DNA of 50,821 bases from Candidatus Saccharimonadota bacterium (GTDB lineage Bacteria; Patescibacteriota; Saccharimonadia; Saccharimonadales; EFPC-124), in contig JARIHL010000060.1 in the NCBI GenBank assembly GCA_029288315.1, positions 1 to 50,821 on the forward strand, in the 5' to 3' direction. The notes beneath the pieces are model-generated. The model was given only the letters and a program-made list of their open reading frames with translations, had not been told where the DNA came from and made no database searches. Position 1 is the first letter of the stretch. The number at the start of each line of letters is the position of its first letter. This document shows, piece by piece, positions 15,577-26,700 of the stretch. Position numbers and translations under genes: made by a program.

Positions 15577-16170
15577 ATGTTGTTTCAGCGAAAAACGTTA
15601 CTTTACGTTAGTAAGCTACTGATTGCCTATGCCGTATTAGCTTTTTTCTTGGCCGCTCCGGCATTGAGCCATGACTGGCGTAGCCATAGAGCTGCCGAAC
15701 GCGTGGCTCAAACGATAACTCCTACTATTCAACCAATTGCCGAACAGACTATTGGCCAGCCGGCTTCAATAGTCTTTGTGCGTCAGCAAAAAATCTTACC
15801 CGTTACAGAGGGTCGTTACAGTGAAGACTTAGCGAGCTGGACAGTGGCAGACAAAGAAGTGCAATGGATTCAGGCTGGTCAGAAGCTCATTGATGGCAAA
15901 CCAGCAGTTCATACTATTTTCTATGGCCACGCCAGCGCTTCGGTTTTAGGTGTGACGAAAGATATTGTGACGAAAGATATATTGATAATCACGACAGAAA
16001 AAGGTGTTAAATTAGTGTATCAATATATAGGCGACGACACTGTGCTGCCAACTAACCTTTCGGTGTTGGCCGAAACAGACAGTAAGCGGCTTACGTTAAT
16101 TACCTGTAAAGGTCTCAATAATGAATATCGTCGCTTGTTAAAATTTCAGTTTGAGGGAGTAGTACAATAA
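15577..16170 (+). CDS. Sortase-family transpeptidase
   Basis: 197 residues: N-terminal membrane anchor (residues 8-30), then an extracytoplasmic sortase domain. The catalytic triad is readable: His118 in FYGHAS, Cys177 in LTLITCKG and Arg185/186 in EYRRLLKF. Sortases cut the LPxTG motif after Thr and join the protein to an amine on the cell surface. The domain is on the small side and the H-to-C spacing is 59, near the usual value. The gene is sandwiched between the LPFTG protein and a glycosyltransferase (TAATG one-base overlap at 16170), so the three are co-transcribed. Confidence 0.87.
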   Translation: MLFQRKTLLYVSKLLIAYAVLAFFLAAPALSHDWRSHRAAERVAQTITPTIQPIAEQTIGQPASIVFVRQQKILPVTEGRYSEDLASWTVADKEVQWIQAGQKLIDGKPAVHTIFYGHASASVLGVTKDIVTKDILIITTEKGVKLVYQYIGDDTVLPTNLSVLAETDSKRLTLITCKGLNNEYRRLLKFQFEGVVQ

Positions 16171-17471
16171 TGCAAGAATTCATGACGTTACTTATTATTG
16201 TGCTGGCAGTTATGAGCTTAATCCGTATGGGGATTTTTTTAGTGGCAACCGATTGGTATGAAATTAAACAATATAGAAGATATCGGGACGAACGCCGGGC
16301 CACTACAAAACCATATCGTCCTTGGATAAGTGTGGTTATACCGGCCTATAATGAAGAGCTTTGTATTATTCGAACCGTTGAGTCAGTTTTAGCAAATACG
16401 TATAGCTACAAACAAATTATTGTCGTTGATGATGGTTCAAAAGACCGTACACTGAGTAAACTTCGCTATTTTAAGCGAAAGCATGATTATAAAAACCTCA
16501 AAATTATACATCAAAAAAATGCGGGCAAGGCGGCAGCTATTAATAATGCCATTCGCTCTCATGCCAAAGGCTCACTGGTTATGGTGCTTGATGCTGATTC
16601 GCTACTAGAGCGACACGCCATTGAAAACATGGTGCGTCATTTTGCTAAACCTCAGGTTATAGCTTCGGCTGCCAATGTTAAAGTGTTGGACGATGATCGT
16701 TTGATTGGTCTGGCGCAGCGCATCGAATACCTTATTTCTTATCGCTTAAAGCGGGCACTGACAGTAATGAATATGGAATACATTATCGGCGGGGTGGGCT
16801 CGACGTTTCGCAAGAAGGCGGTTCAGGCGGTGAAATTTTATGATACTGACACCATCACCGAAGACATTGACTTCACCCTAAAGCTGATTGTACACAATGG
16901 TAATAAAGGGCAAGCCATCAACTATGCTGCAGACGCGATTGCCTATACAGAGGCGGTTATGACATTGCCCTCACTTATTAAGCAGCGTTTTCGTTGGAAA
17001 TATGGCCGTATGCAAAGTTTTGTAAAACACCGATTGCTTTTTTTGAGCGGGGAGCGTCGGTATGACAAGCGCTTAACCTGGTTTAATTTGCCATACGCGA
17101 TTATCGGTGAGTTTGCCTTATTGCTGGAGCCACTGATGTTTACATTTGTTATTATCATAGCCTATCTGCACGGTGACAGCCGCTCCCTGCTGAGCGTGTA
17201 TGCCATTATAACTGCCTACGTAGCACTTAACATTGCGCTGGAAAGTTCTGAAACTAAACTGAGTAAGCTTCGCCTTGTAGCAGGAGTGCCAATTGCCTAT
17301 GGATTAATGTACATTTTAACAATCGTTGAGTTAGCTGCGTTGTTAAAATCTCTCGGTAACATACCAGCGCTTTTTTCTTCAGAAGAAAAAGAAGGCCGCT
17401 GGGAACATGTAGAGCGAGCTGGTGGCGCGGTACTCGTGAAGCCTGAATTTACAAAATTAAGTGTAAAATAA
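16170..17471 (+). CDS. PgaC/IcaA-like processive glycosyltransferase, family 2
   Basis: 433 residues with an N-terminal membrane helix, a GT2 catalytic domain and about four C-terminal helices. Motifs: VVIPAYNEELC, VVDDGSKDRT, NAGKAAAINNAI, LDADSLLE, GGVGSTFRK, TEDIDFTLKL and KQRFRWKYGRMQ (QRFRW, the QxxRW motif). This pattern is typical of poly-beta-1,6-N-acetylglucosamine or related synthases, which add sugars and move the chain across the membrane. Co-transcription with a sortase and LPFTG peptide suggests the polymer and the sortase act on the same surface structure; that link is inferred. Confidence 0.88.
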   Translation: MQEFMTLLIIVLAVMSLIRMGIFLVATDWYEIKQYRRYRDERRATTKPYRPWISVVIPAYNEELCIIRTVESVLANTYSYKQIIVVDDGSKDRTLSKLRYFKRKHDYKNLKIIHQKNAGKAAAINNAIRSHAKGSLVMVLDADSLLERHAIENMVRHFAKPQVIASAANVKVLDDDRLIGLAQRIEYLISYRLKRALTVMNMEYIIGGVGSTFRKKAVQAVKFYDTDTITEDIDFTLKLIVHNGNKGQAINYAADAIAYTEAVMTLPSLIKQRFRWKYGRMQSFVKHRLLFLSGERRYDKRLTWFNLPYAIIGEFALLLEPLMFTFVIIIAYLHGDSRSLLSVYAIITAYVALNIALESSETKLSKLRLVAGVPIAYGLMYILTIVELAALLKSLGNIPALFSSEEKEGRWEHVERAGGAVLVKPEFTKLSVK

Positions 17472-17485
17472 TGTAGCCAAAAAAA

Positions 17486-17527
17486 GCCACCTAGGCAGTG
17501 ACCCAGTTGAGCCACTGCCTAGGTGGC
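17486..17527. terminator. Bidirectional terminator between convergent genes
   Basis: Perfect 15-bp stem GCCACCTAGGCAGTG / CACTGCCTAGGTGGC with a 12-nt loop. A run of seven A just before it supplies the U-tract for the minus-strand lipoprotein gene, while the plus-strand operon ends 14 nt upstream. Confidence 0.85.
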
Positions 17528-17538
17528 GGCCAGGCGAG

Positions 17539-17925
17539 TTATTGGTTTCGCCTCAGAAGCTCATCATAGTCGCAAGAGCAGGAGGCTGTATTCTCCTGTA
17601 CGACACCCGAAGTAGAAGCCTCACCGTAACTCACCGTACCGTCATGGTTGGTCATGCTGCAGCTACTGTTCAACCCTCGGACTGTCATAGAGGCATCTCC
17701 AGCGAGGCTAACCTCTTTTGTAATGGAGTTTTCAAACATCACTGTTTTGTTGCTGGTACCGTCGAAATAGTTTAGTTCGCCAGAGCCTTGTGTTGAGGCG
17801 ATATACTTGACGGTTATGAGGACAGGAGTACTCGTACTAGAACCAGCCCCAATTCCAGTTCCAGTGGCACAGCTAGTGATCACAGCGGCAACAATGACCA
17901 AGCACAGAAGCCTGAGCTTAGCCAT
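17539..17925 (-). CDS. Small predicted lipoprotein, unknown function
   Basis: 128 residues. Signal peptide LRLLCLVIVAAVITSC with lipobox ITSC, so Cys19 is probably lipidated and the protein tethered to the outer face of the membrane. The mature part is Ser/Thr-rich and beta-like (LITVKYIASTQGSGELNYFD, SLAGDASMTVRGLNSSCSMT) and ends with two close cysteines (SCSCDYDELLRRNQ). AAGGAG precedes the ATG. It lies downstream of the LCP gene but is separated from it by a core-1 inverted repeat. Confidence 0.75.
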   Translation of the reverse strand: MAKLRLLCLVIVAAVITSCATGTGIGAGSSTSTPVLITVKYIASTQGSGELNYFDGTSNKTVMFENSITKEVSLAGDASMTVRGLNSSCSMTNHDGTVSYGEASTSGVVQENTASCSCDYDELLRRNQ

Positions 17926-18017
17926 GACTACTCAACTCCTTCCTAGGAGGGATGTTCTCTTTGCAGTTAATCTGGCAAAGTATTACAACATTATCACAAT
18001 CTAGAATAGGTTAACAA

Positions 18018-18141
18018 ATTGCCCCCACCACACCTACTTCTTCTGTTTCCAGAGAAACAGTCCGCTCGCAAAAGCTCGCTGCCTTCCTCCCGGGAAGGTC
18101 GAGTCCCTGGAAACAGAAGAAGTAGGTGTGGTGGGGGCAAT
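18018..18141. repeat. Core-1 inverted repeat with perfect 35-bp arms
   Basis: Arms 18018-18052 and 18107-18141 are perfect complements (outer end ATTGCCCCCACCACACC). The 54-nt core (18053-18106), read on the minus strand, has GGACTCGACCTTCCCGGGAG, GCAGCGAGCTTTTGCGAGCG and GGACTGTTTCT. It lies 12 bp past the stop of the LCP gene, and the minus-strand read-out continues AATTTG, so it can also act as that gene's terminator. Arms are unrelated to other copies. Confidence 0.9.
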
Positions 18142-18153
18142 ATTTGACTAGTC

Positions 18154-19749
18154 TTAATGAGAAGCAGTGGAATTTGACCCAACAATAATAATAAAGTCTG
18201 CATCTGAGCCTACACCAGTCGGAACAGTAGGAGTAGCTTTAACATTCAAAACTTTCTCAAGTTTTTTCAACGTTTCAGGTTTTTTACCAGCGCTTTGATC
18301 AATGAGTTGGATGGGCGCAGTATTGACGGTGCTGGGGGCATTACCGGTTGTGTCGATCGTCAAGCCTTCTCGTTTTAACTCATCGGCTTTAGTTTGAGCA
18401 ACGCCTGGTGTTTCGGTGGCGTTAAGTACGGCAATGGTGGCGTTTTCTAGAAAAGCAAAGTCGCCAGTTGAGTAAGCTTTAACCACGCGCTGAATTTCGC
18501 TGTAATCAAACAGACCAGGGATTGCTTTGACGATACTCTCTCCATTAATCATGCCAGTAGTGACAAGCGGACGGTCTTTATCATTCAGTGAGATAGAACG
18601 AATATTCTCATTTTTAACATCTTGACCAAGCTTGACTAATGTCTTAATCTCTTCCGCCTCAAAGTTTGAGCGCACATTATTGCCAAGCGCATTTAATAAA
18701 TTATTGACAGCGACGGGATTAGCCAGTGTGCCTGCGCTTGCTGCTTTATCTTTAAGAGCAACCAGAATTTTGCGTTGGTAGACCTCCCGATCGAAGTTGG
18801 CTTGCTCTAGCCCATAGGTACGGCCCTCTAAGTCGGCGCCGCGTGCTCTTGCTAAGTAGAGGGCTTGTTTGCCATTGAGGGTAGCGGGGCCATTAGGGTA
18901 CTTTACGTTGTAGCAGGTATTTCTGCCTTTCGGACAATCCCAGTCAAAATTACGATCTAGGATGCCACGAGTATCAGTACTCTCAATAGTTACTGTAATA
19001 CCGCCGACGGCATCAACTGCTTCACGCAGCACCGTGTAATTAATATGCACGCTATACTGCATATCAAGGCCAAAGACTTCACCAACCTTCTGCCGCAGCG
19101 CTGTTTGCGCCGTATCTTCGCCATCTTCTTTATGGCAAAGGTAGGTAGCGTTAATTTTACCCTTATAACCACTCGGACAAGCTAGGCCATAGTCGACATA
19201 GAAGTCACGGGGGATGCTGACAAGGAAAGCATCCTTAGTTTTTTGATTAATGCTGACGATCATCATTGAATCAGTAAGATCAGCGCCGTCATGGCCGGGA
19301 TCGTCTTCGGACGTGCCAAAAATGAGAATATTGGTACGACCATTGGTATCCATTTTGAGCTCTTTGCCTTGAGATAAAATAGCATTAAGCGGATTACCTT
19401 TAAAAATTTGGTTACCAGTAATGAAAATCTTGTACGCAAAATAACCAAATATTACTGCAATAAGAAGGGCTAATACAATCAATGTGCGTTTAATTGTTTT
19501 GCGTGATGGTTTGCGAAAACTAAAGCGCCTTTTCTTGGTTTGTTGATCTTTTGAAGACTCAGGAATTTCAAGTGGCGGAAGCGTAGGCGCGCTTGGATTG
19601 TGGGCGCGTATGTTGGAGCGATCAATCGATGGTTTAACAGAGGGCAAAGAAACCGACGTATGGTTAATAGTATCAAGACGAGTATGCGCTTCAGGCCGCG
19701 ATCGCCGAGGAATAACGAAACCATCAGTGTTTAAGGGCTTTCGTATCAT
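18154..19749 (-). CDS. LytR-CpsA-Psr (LCP) family cell-envelope ligase with LytR_C domain
   Basis: 531 residues: Arg/Pro/Ser-rich cytosolic N-terminus (1-80), membrane helix about 87-110 (TLIVLALLIAVIFGYFAYKI), LCP catalytic domain about 130-400 and a C-terminal LytR_C domain (TIAVLNATETPGVAQTKADE onward). LCP hallmarks are LIFGTSEDDPGHDGADLTDS, SIPRDFYVDY, VGGITVTIES and LYLARARG. These enzymes move lipid-linked glycans such as teichoic acids or capsule to peptidoglycan. It fits the surrounding glycosyltransferases as the final attachment step. The divergent flavodoxin-like gene shares the 250-bp promoter region. Confidence 0.92.
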   Translation of the reverse strand: MIRKPLNTDGFVIPRRSRPEAHTRLDTINHTSVSLPSVKPSIDRSNIRAHNPSAPTLPPLEIPESSKDQQTKKRRFSFRKPSRKTIKRTLIVLALLIAVIFGYFAYKIFITGNQIFKGNPLNAILSQGKELKMDTNGRTNILIFGTSEDDPGHDGADLTDSMMIVSINQKTKDAFLVSIPRDFYVDYGLACPSGYKGKINATYLCHKEDGEDTAQTALRQKVGEVFGLDMQYSVHINYTVLREAVDAVGGITVTIESTDTRGILDRNFDWDCPKGRNTCYNVKYPNGPATLNGKQALYLARARGADLEGRTYGLEQANFDREVYQRKILVALKDKAASAGTLANPVAVNNLLNALGNNVRSNFEAEEIKTLVKLGQDVKNENIRSISLNDKDRPLVTTGMINGESIVKAIPGLFDYSEIQRVVKAYSTGDFAFLENATIAVLNATETPGVAQTKADELKREGLTIDTTGNAPSTVNTAPIQLIDQSAGKKPETLKKLEKVLNVKATPTVPTGVGSDADFIIIVGSNSTASH

Positions 19750-19814
19750 AATGCTCCACTTACTATAGCCGACTCAAGCATGAGCGTAAACAATGCGTAA
19801 CGTTAAAAACAAAC

Positions 19815-19843
19815 GATCATCTACCGTGTAAGGGCAGGTGATC
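19815..19843. promoter_or_regulatory. Inverted repeat in a divergent promoter region
   Basis: GATCATCTACC and AGGTGATC form an imperfect dyad (8 bp with one G-T) about 65 bp upstream of the LCP start and 155 bp upstream of the reductase start. It might be an operator; no gene ends here, so a terminator is unlikely. Confidence 0.3.
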
Positions 19844-19998
19844 ATTCTAACATGAAAAATCATTATAACGTCACATAATCCTGTTAAAGAAAACTTTATT
19901 GTGCAGTTGTATGCGCACTTATTCCCTTTAAAAATCCAGAATTATACTCATTAGACCCACTCATTTGCTACTATTAAAAAGCGAAGGGACGGTATATC

Positions 19999-20646
19999 AT
20001 GGCATTGAAAGCGCTTTTTCTCAATTGTACATTAAAGAAATCGCCGAGCGTTTCAAATACTGAAGCGTTGATTAAAAAGGTGGCAACACTATTTCAATTA
20101 AAAGATGTTGAGACTGAAATTATCCGGGTGGTAGATTATAAGGTGCATTTTGGCGTTAGTTCTGATGAAGGTGAGGGCGACGAATGGCCAAAGATTCTTG
20201 AAAAAATCAAAACTTGTAACATTTTAATTATTGGTTCGCCAATTTGGTTTGGTGTACGCGGGTCGGTGACTCAATTGGTTATGGAGCGGCTTGATGGTAC
20301 GTATGCGGAAGCAGATAAACTAAATGGCCAATACCCACTATATAACAGAGTAGCCGGTGTGATTGTGACTGGTAATGAAGACGGTGCTCACAATGTAGCT
20401 GCTCATACGCTATTTAATCTCACGCACTTAGGGTGCACGATTCCACCAAATGCCGATTGTTATTGGGTGGGCGAGGCTGGTCCTGGACCCAGCTATATTG
20501 AAGCTGGTGGTGACAAACATCTCTATACGAATCGCACAGCTCGGTTTATGGTGGAGAATTTAACTTTTATGGCTGATCAATTGCAGCGTCATCCTATAAC
20601 GACTAACCTAAACATGCTTAATCAACAAGCTGAAGAGGTAAGCTAA
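19999..20646 (+). CDS. Flavodoxin-fold NAD(P)H/FMN reductase
   Basis: 215 residues. The N-terminal ALKALFLNCTLKKSPSVSNT is an FMN-phosphate loop of the NADPH-dependent FMN reductase type, and IIGSPIWFGVRGSVTQLVME is the second flavin-binding loop. VAGVIVTGNEDGAHNVAAHT and the PPNADCYWVGEAGPGPSY segment match the flavodoxin-like WrbA/iron-sulfur-flavoprotein neighbourhood. Probably a cytosolic quinone, azo or flavin reductase for redox defence; substrate unknown. The ribosome site GAAGGGA stands about 9 nt before the ATG. Confidence 0.82.
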   Translation: MALKALFLNCTLKKSPSVSNTEALIKKVATLFQLKDVETEIIRVVDYKVHFGVSSDEGEGDEWPKILEKIKTCNILIIGSPIWFGVRGSVTQLVMERLDGTYAEADKLNGQYPLYNRVAGVIVTGNEDGAHNVAAHTLFNLTHLGCTIPPNADCYWVGEAGPGPSYIEAGGDKHLYTNRTARFMVENLTFMADQLQRHPITTNLNMLNQQAEEVS

Positions 20647-20672
20647 TAAATAAGCCTGTATAGCTAGTTAAA

Positions 20673-20707
20673 AGCCTACCTTGGGTAAATGTCATTGATT
20701 ATAGGCT
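20673..20707. terminator. Possible terminator between convergent genes
   Basis: AGCCTA (20673-20678) and TAGGCT (20702-20707) form a short stem around a 23-nt loop. The minus-strand side continues TTTTAAC and the plus-strand side CCTCCTTTTTAG. Weak, but correctly placed between the reductase and giant-protein genes. Confidence 0.35.
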
Positions 20708-20735
20708 CCTCCTTTTTAGATTTTTATCCAAATGA

Positions 20736-23700
20736 TTATTGGATAACGATAAAGTCATAGCTATATACAGTATCTTTGGTGAGCGATGCGTCAGTGCGCA
20801 ATTTAAAGCCGGTTGCTGTCTTCTCAGGGTAGACCGGTAGTTTCGCACCGGCCGCGTTCGTTGCTGTAATGCTGATGCGAGGTGTGTTAGCGTAAGCTTT
20901 GGCAAAGGTAATTTGCGCTAATTCCCCCGAGATTGCTGCCTCGGCTGTCACGGTAATGCTGCCTGCTGTGTCAGTGCCATCAATGGTGGCTGTTACGTCC
21001 TGGTGGGCGCTAATAATAGGAGTGTTACCGCCACCAACCAAGTGGCCTTCAATGCGGAGGTCTTGTTGCACGGTTAGTTCTTTGACAGTTACTTTGCCTT
21101 TGAATATGGCATCTCCAGTTACGGTTAAACGGTTGAGGGTTGTCTGGCCACTGACATTCAGGCTAGACAGGTCGGCGTTGCCACCATTTTGGATAGTCTG
21201 ATTAGCACCACCTTGTGTGCCAGCAGCCGGAGGCGCATAATAGCCAATTTCTACGAAGGTATTAATCTTGCCATTAGTACCGGTGAAGTTTTCAAGAGCA
21301 TAACCAACGATCATGCCTGGATTGGTGGCTTTCATGGCATGGCCAGGAGTAGACGAAGCCGTAAGCGGGTCGCCGATCGCGATCGCGCCATTTTCGTTAG
21401 TTACTTTGAGCGGTACGCGGCCGCTGAGGGCAATTGGCCGCGGATTTTTAACATGAGTTGCTTCTTTGACTGACTCACCGAATACTTGGTATGGGCTGGT
21501 AGAGACGATACCCATAGTGCGCCCCGATTGAGTGTTACTGCCTTTGCCGAGCACCGAGATAGTGTGGTCGACGTGCTGGCCGGTGGGTTCGCCAGTGGTA
21601 GGATTGAAAAGTTCTTCATCATAGGTAAACGTTTCATTGGTTGTCATTACGAGGTCACCAGCTTCAACGCCCTGCTTGGTTTCGTACCACTCAGCAATGT
21701 CAGAAGGAGCGGCACTACAAGCCACAATATCACGGTCTGCAAAAGTGGTAGTGGTATTAGCGCCACTGTGGCACAGGCCATTTGTGGTGGCAGTACCATT
21801 TGCATCAAGGCGGATATCGCCGTTTACCTCGAGTTCTTGACCAGCTGTAAAAGTCGTGGCGTCAGGCCCTATACCGACATTACCACCACCCGCTACTCTT
21901 ATTCGAGCAAATCCACTGGTACCGATATGAACTGGCAGATTCTCATAATTATATACATACCCTGCACCATTTAGGTCTACCCCTGTCACAAAACCATCAG
22001 TATTGGTCGTACCGGTTGTCGTGCCGACTGTAAATCGTATCAGACCGTTCGCACCGACCCCTTTATCGATTTGGACGGCGTCAACGGCTTCAATATTGTC
22101 GCCAATACCTACGTTACCGGCTGCGGTTAACTTTAATCTTACTGTTGAGTTGGTAGCAAAAAACATGGCTTGGTTTTCCCAATTCGTCAGGAAGGCGGAG
22201 CCGAATGCATCTATACCGAGTGTTGTGCCATCTAGGTTTGTCGTGCCAGTAGTGGTTCCGGCGGTAAATGATATAAATGAAGCTGTAGAAGTTCCTTGGT
22301 CAACATGTATAGCGTTGCTTGGTGCGCTGGTGCCAACACCGACAAAACCAGCGCTGGTGACTTGAAAGCCCTGGCGATGAATTCGATAATTTTGGCTGCC
22401 GACGGTTTGCGACGGAGTGACTGTTAGTGAAGTAGCGCTGGTAAAACCGGTGATGGTCGCGCTTGTACCATTGGCAAAGATAATCTTGCTGCCAATCATT
22501 GCGGCGGTAAAAGTCGTGCCACTGCCGGTAACTGTGGTGCCACTTTGGCTGGCGGTACCAGTGTTGTATTGAACAGGAGACACGCTAAATACATTATCTG
22601 GCTTTGTCGTGCCAATGCCGACATTGACCGCATTGCTCGCGGCACCTCCAAGTATGAACGTGTTGCTGGCCTGAGCCTGAGCGTACGAGCCAAGCACGGT
22701 ACTATTTTGCAAGTTGCTGAAAGTATAGAAACCGTCGAGATCATTAAAACCAGCATAATAGCCCATCGCCGTATTATTAGAGCCAGTATTATTGCCGTTA
22801 AGAGAATAGTGGCCAAAGGCTGTATTGTTAGAGCCGCTAGTATTGTTGTAGAGCGAAGCACTCCCAAAGGCCGTATTATAGCTTCCTATACTGTTATTGT
22901 TTAAAGCGTTACGGCCAACAGCTGAATTATCAACACCAGTGGTGTTGCCTTGAAGTGCGTAATTACCGATAGCGGTATTGAATTTGCCGGTCGTGTTACT
23001 GGCGAGTGAGTAACTGCCCACAGCTGTATTGCCGTAGCCACTGGAGTCGCCAGAGTTAGGTATATTATAGCGGCCAGAAGCAGCACCGAGGAATATATTA
23101 TGGGTGTCCCACTTACCAGTTCTAAATAACTGAGCATTAACACCGGTAGAGTCTTGTAAAGCGAGTGTTGCTTCGTAGACGGTAAGTTGTTTTACCGAGA
23201 CAGCCGAGATTGTCCCATTGAAATCAGAAGTTGGTGTAAAGGTAAGATTACCAGTGCCTGACGTATAGACTACTTGCGAATGGGTAGTATTGCTGCTCAC
23301 CCCATTACCACTCACTCCACCGATGCCAGGTGTTAATGTGCCAGTAGTAGTGCTGGCGAGCGTGAAGGTGATTAAATAGCCAGTATTGGCAGCAACGGTG
23401 AGCGGTGTAGTGGGTGAGAGCGCGGTTGTACCACTGGTGTGGGTGGCGCTGCTTGCACCTAAGGTCCAGCCTGTTCCCGTCCAGCTAGTACTAAAGTTGT
23501 TACTGGTGATCATTTCACTGCCGAGTGTAGCGCTGTCGGCACCAGCCCTGGCCTGCGTCTGACTGTTAATAGTATCAACTTTTAATACAGGGGTTCCGCC
23601 TGCATTCTGTACTTGGAACGCGTTGCTACCATTAGTGCTCGATTTGGCAATGATACTTGCTGAAGCTGAGTTAGTGGAGAGATTAAGATTGCCCGTACCA

Positions 23701-26700
23701 GCTTGGATGGTAGTTGTGCTAGTGCTATTGGTGCTACCCAGTGTGACTGTTTGAGCGGCGGCACCGGTACCGATGTTGATGGTGTGAGCAATGGCATTAT
23801 TACCCATATTAATTGTCGTCGCATTAGCATTGCCAATCGCGACAGTGCCTGCACCTCCGGTGTCGAGATCTAATGTATTGGTACTTGCTGCTCGTACAAA
23901 AAGATTGCCGCTGTCTGTGCTCCAGGTGCTCGTGGCATGGGCGGTGATATTTAAAGCCTGACTGGTTGCTGGTTGAATAAGTGCGCTGGTGGCGGCAGTG
24001 AAAGTCAAGCTGTCTGCTTCTAAGACATCGCTACCGTTAATTTTGTAGGCTGACCCGCTGGAAATATTAACATCACCAGCTACATCAAGTTTAGAATTTG
24101 CCGAAGCCAAACCAATGCCGACATCACCCCCATCTTCGATGATAAAACGGGTAGCATTTGCATCTTCGTCAATCACCTGGAAGATGTTATCGTCACCTGA
24201 TCCCCAAAGTATCAGGCCGTCATCACTGATCTTAAAACCACCAGCGTCAGTAGTGCCACCCCATTGCATGACGATACCCTGAACGTTAGTGCCATTACCA
24301 TAGTCAGCAATAGTTGTCAGTGAGGTGCCATTCAGGCCGCCGCGCGCGCTTGTGTCTGGTTGCGTGCCCACAAATAATTTCGCATTACCAGTAAAGACGG
24401 TTTCAGTGGCGACAAAGCGAAGCTTTCCATCTACATGCAATGCTTCGCTTGGCGTGAGGTTACCGATGCCCACACGACTATTGGAAGTATCAACGGTCAA
24501 AACTGTGGTCGCGTCTGCCTTTTGTATTTGTAGAGCTGTCGTAGAAGTATTTTTAAAGAGTGCGGCGCCCGTCGGGGCAATACTGAAGACATCAGTGCCG
24601 TCATCTTGAATGGCAAATCGACCGTTTGAGCCACACGATGTATCACATTGCAGATCGATCAACAAATTAGAATCAGTTGCAGTATCGGCCAAGGCGATAC
24701 TGACGCTCCGGGCATCGGTGGTAGTAATTGTATTGCCTGCATCATATGCTTGTTGGAGCGTTACACTAGTAGGATTGCTCGCACAGGTCGCTAATTGATT
24801 TGAGCCATTGCGGCATACAGCTGTTGAGCCAGCGCTGCCAAGGGTCGTAACGGCGACAGTGCCTGTAAAGCTTGCGGCACTGGAGATAGTCTGGCCGTTG
24901 ACAGTGCCAATATTCACTAAGTTACCGGAGTTATCAATGCGCGTCGTACTATTGGTTTGCAGGGTACCACCACTTGAGTTAATTGCGCCGGTTACACTTA
25001 AAGTGCCCGTGACAGCTGTATCTTCGTTCAAGTTGATAGCAGTGGCGGTGCCGCCAATATTTAAAGCTACTGCAGTCGCAGCATCAAGCAGTGGCGTCAG
25101 CAGTGATGTGTTTGCTCTTCCACTGCCACTAATACGAAAATCTGCAGTCTGATCGCTTGCGCTTTGATTTTGAATATAACTTCCAGAGCCACTTGTTGTC
25201 GCAAAACCACAACTGGTAGAATTTTGCAAACAGATAGTACCTGCTTCGTTTGGCAACAAGATGGCACGGTTTGCGGTAGGAGTAGTAGAGCTGAGGGTGA
25301 TAACGTTGCCATTGGTTGCATTCCTAAATAACATAGTACCGGTGAGCGTGCTCCCCTGGCCTAGCTCTAGCTCTCCGTCAATTGTATCAACAGTTGCGAC
25401 ACTGGTACCAGCGGCGTTAAGTATTTGGAAAGAGGTGGTACCATTGACGTTATTTTGAAAAATGGCTGCATTAGCATTCACTGTTAAGCCACCACCTAGG
25501 TTTTGTAAGAAGAGTGTGGCAACACCGCCATTATTGCGCGCAATAATCTCATTGTCATCAAATGCGAGGTTAGAGGTGTTATCGGCACCGATCTGTATCG
25601 CCCCAGTCGCTGAGCTTAAAGTGGCATCCGACCCTACAGTAGGTACTCTCACTAATGTATTGGTCGTGTCGACGCTAAAGAGTGAGGCGCCAGTGCTATT
25701 TTGTATTTGAAAAGCTGTCGTCGCGTTACTTGAGTTCCGGAAAATAGCCGCGCCACTGCTGCCAACACTAAAGAGCGGATTAGAGACGCCGTTGGCCTTG
25801 ACTTCTAAAATAGTAGCGCTTTGGCTCGCTGCTCCCTGTATAGTAGCGGTGACACTGCCAGCTGCGGCGCTGACGACATTAAAATTAGCAGTTTGAGGAG
25901 CGGTACTATTCTGGATGTAATTATTTGAACCAGCCGCTGGTGTACAACCACTTGACGTACAAATGACGGTTCCACCGATTCGGTACTGGGTAGAAGTATT
26001 GACATCGCCGGTCACATCAAGTGGGTAACCCCCAGTGGCGTTATTGCCGATACCAACATTAGCCGCTCCGCCATTGTTTTTAGCTGTTAAAAGATTCAGA
26101 CTATTGGCTTGCAAAGCCACATTGTCGCCGCTGGTTTTAAGCAAGCTGGTGGTATTAGAACCGTCCCATGACAGGCCAAAGATTTGATTTTCGTTAGGGC
26201 TAATTATCCCTAAGGTTGGTTGATGGGCGCCACTGCGTGCATCAAATAAGGTAAGAGCTCGAGTGGTTGAGGCGGCTGTCGAGGGTAAGCCCATGGCTAC
26301 TAACTGACCAAAAGCAGCTGGATTATAAAGTGGAATATTAATCTTTGTTTGCACAGTAGTACCTAAGGGGGTGATGAAGTTATCTATTTGTGTGGCACTC
26401 CCTGAGAGTTTAAGAGCGCCTTTAATCTCAAGGCCTTCATTGGCGAGGCTAGGTGTATTATTGCTGCCAAGATTGATGCCGACTCTGCCATTTGCTGAAT
26501 CCACAGTGAAGACATTATTACCAAGTGCTGTTTTAACATTAAAGACACTAGTGCCATCGACTGTTGGTTGGAAGAGGGCAGCCCCTTGTACGGTTAAAGT
26601 TTTGCCACTCGCAAGTGTTGTATTTTGGTTCAAGTTAATCACCGTTGCATTTGTGGTGCCAATATTTAAAGCTACTGCTGTGGCTGTATCTAACAGAGGA

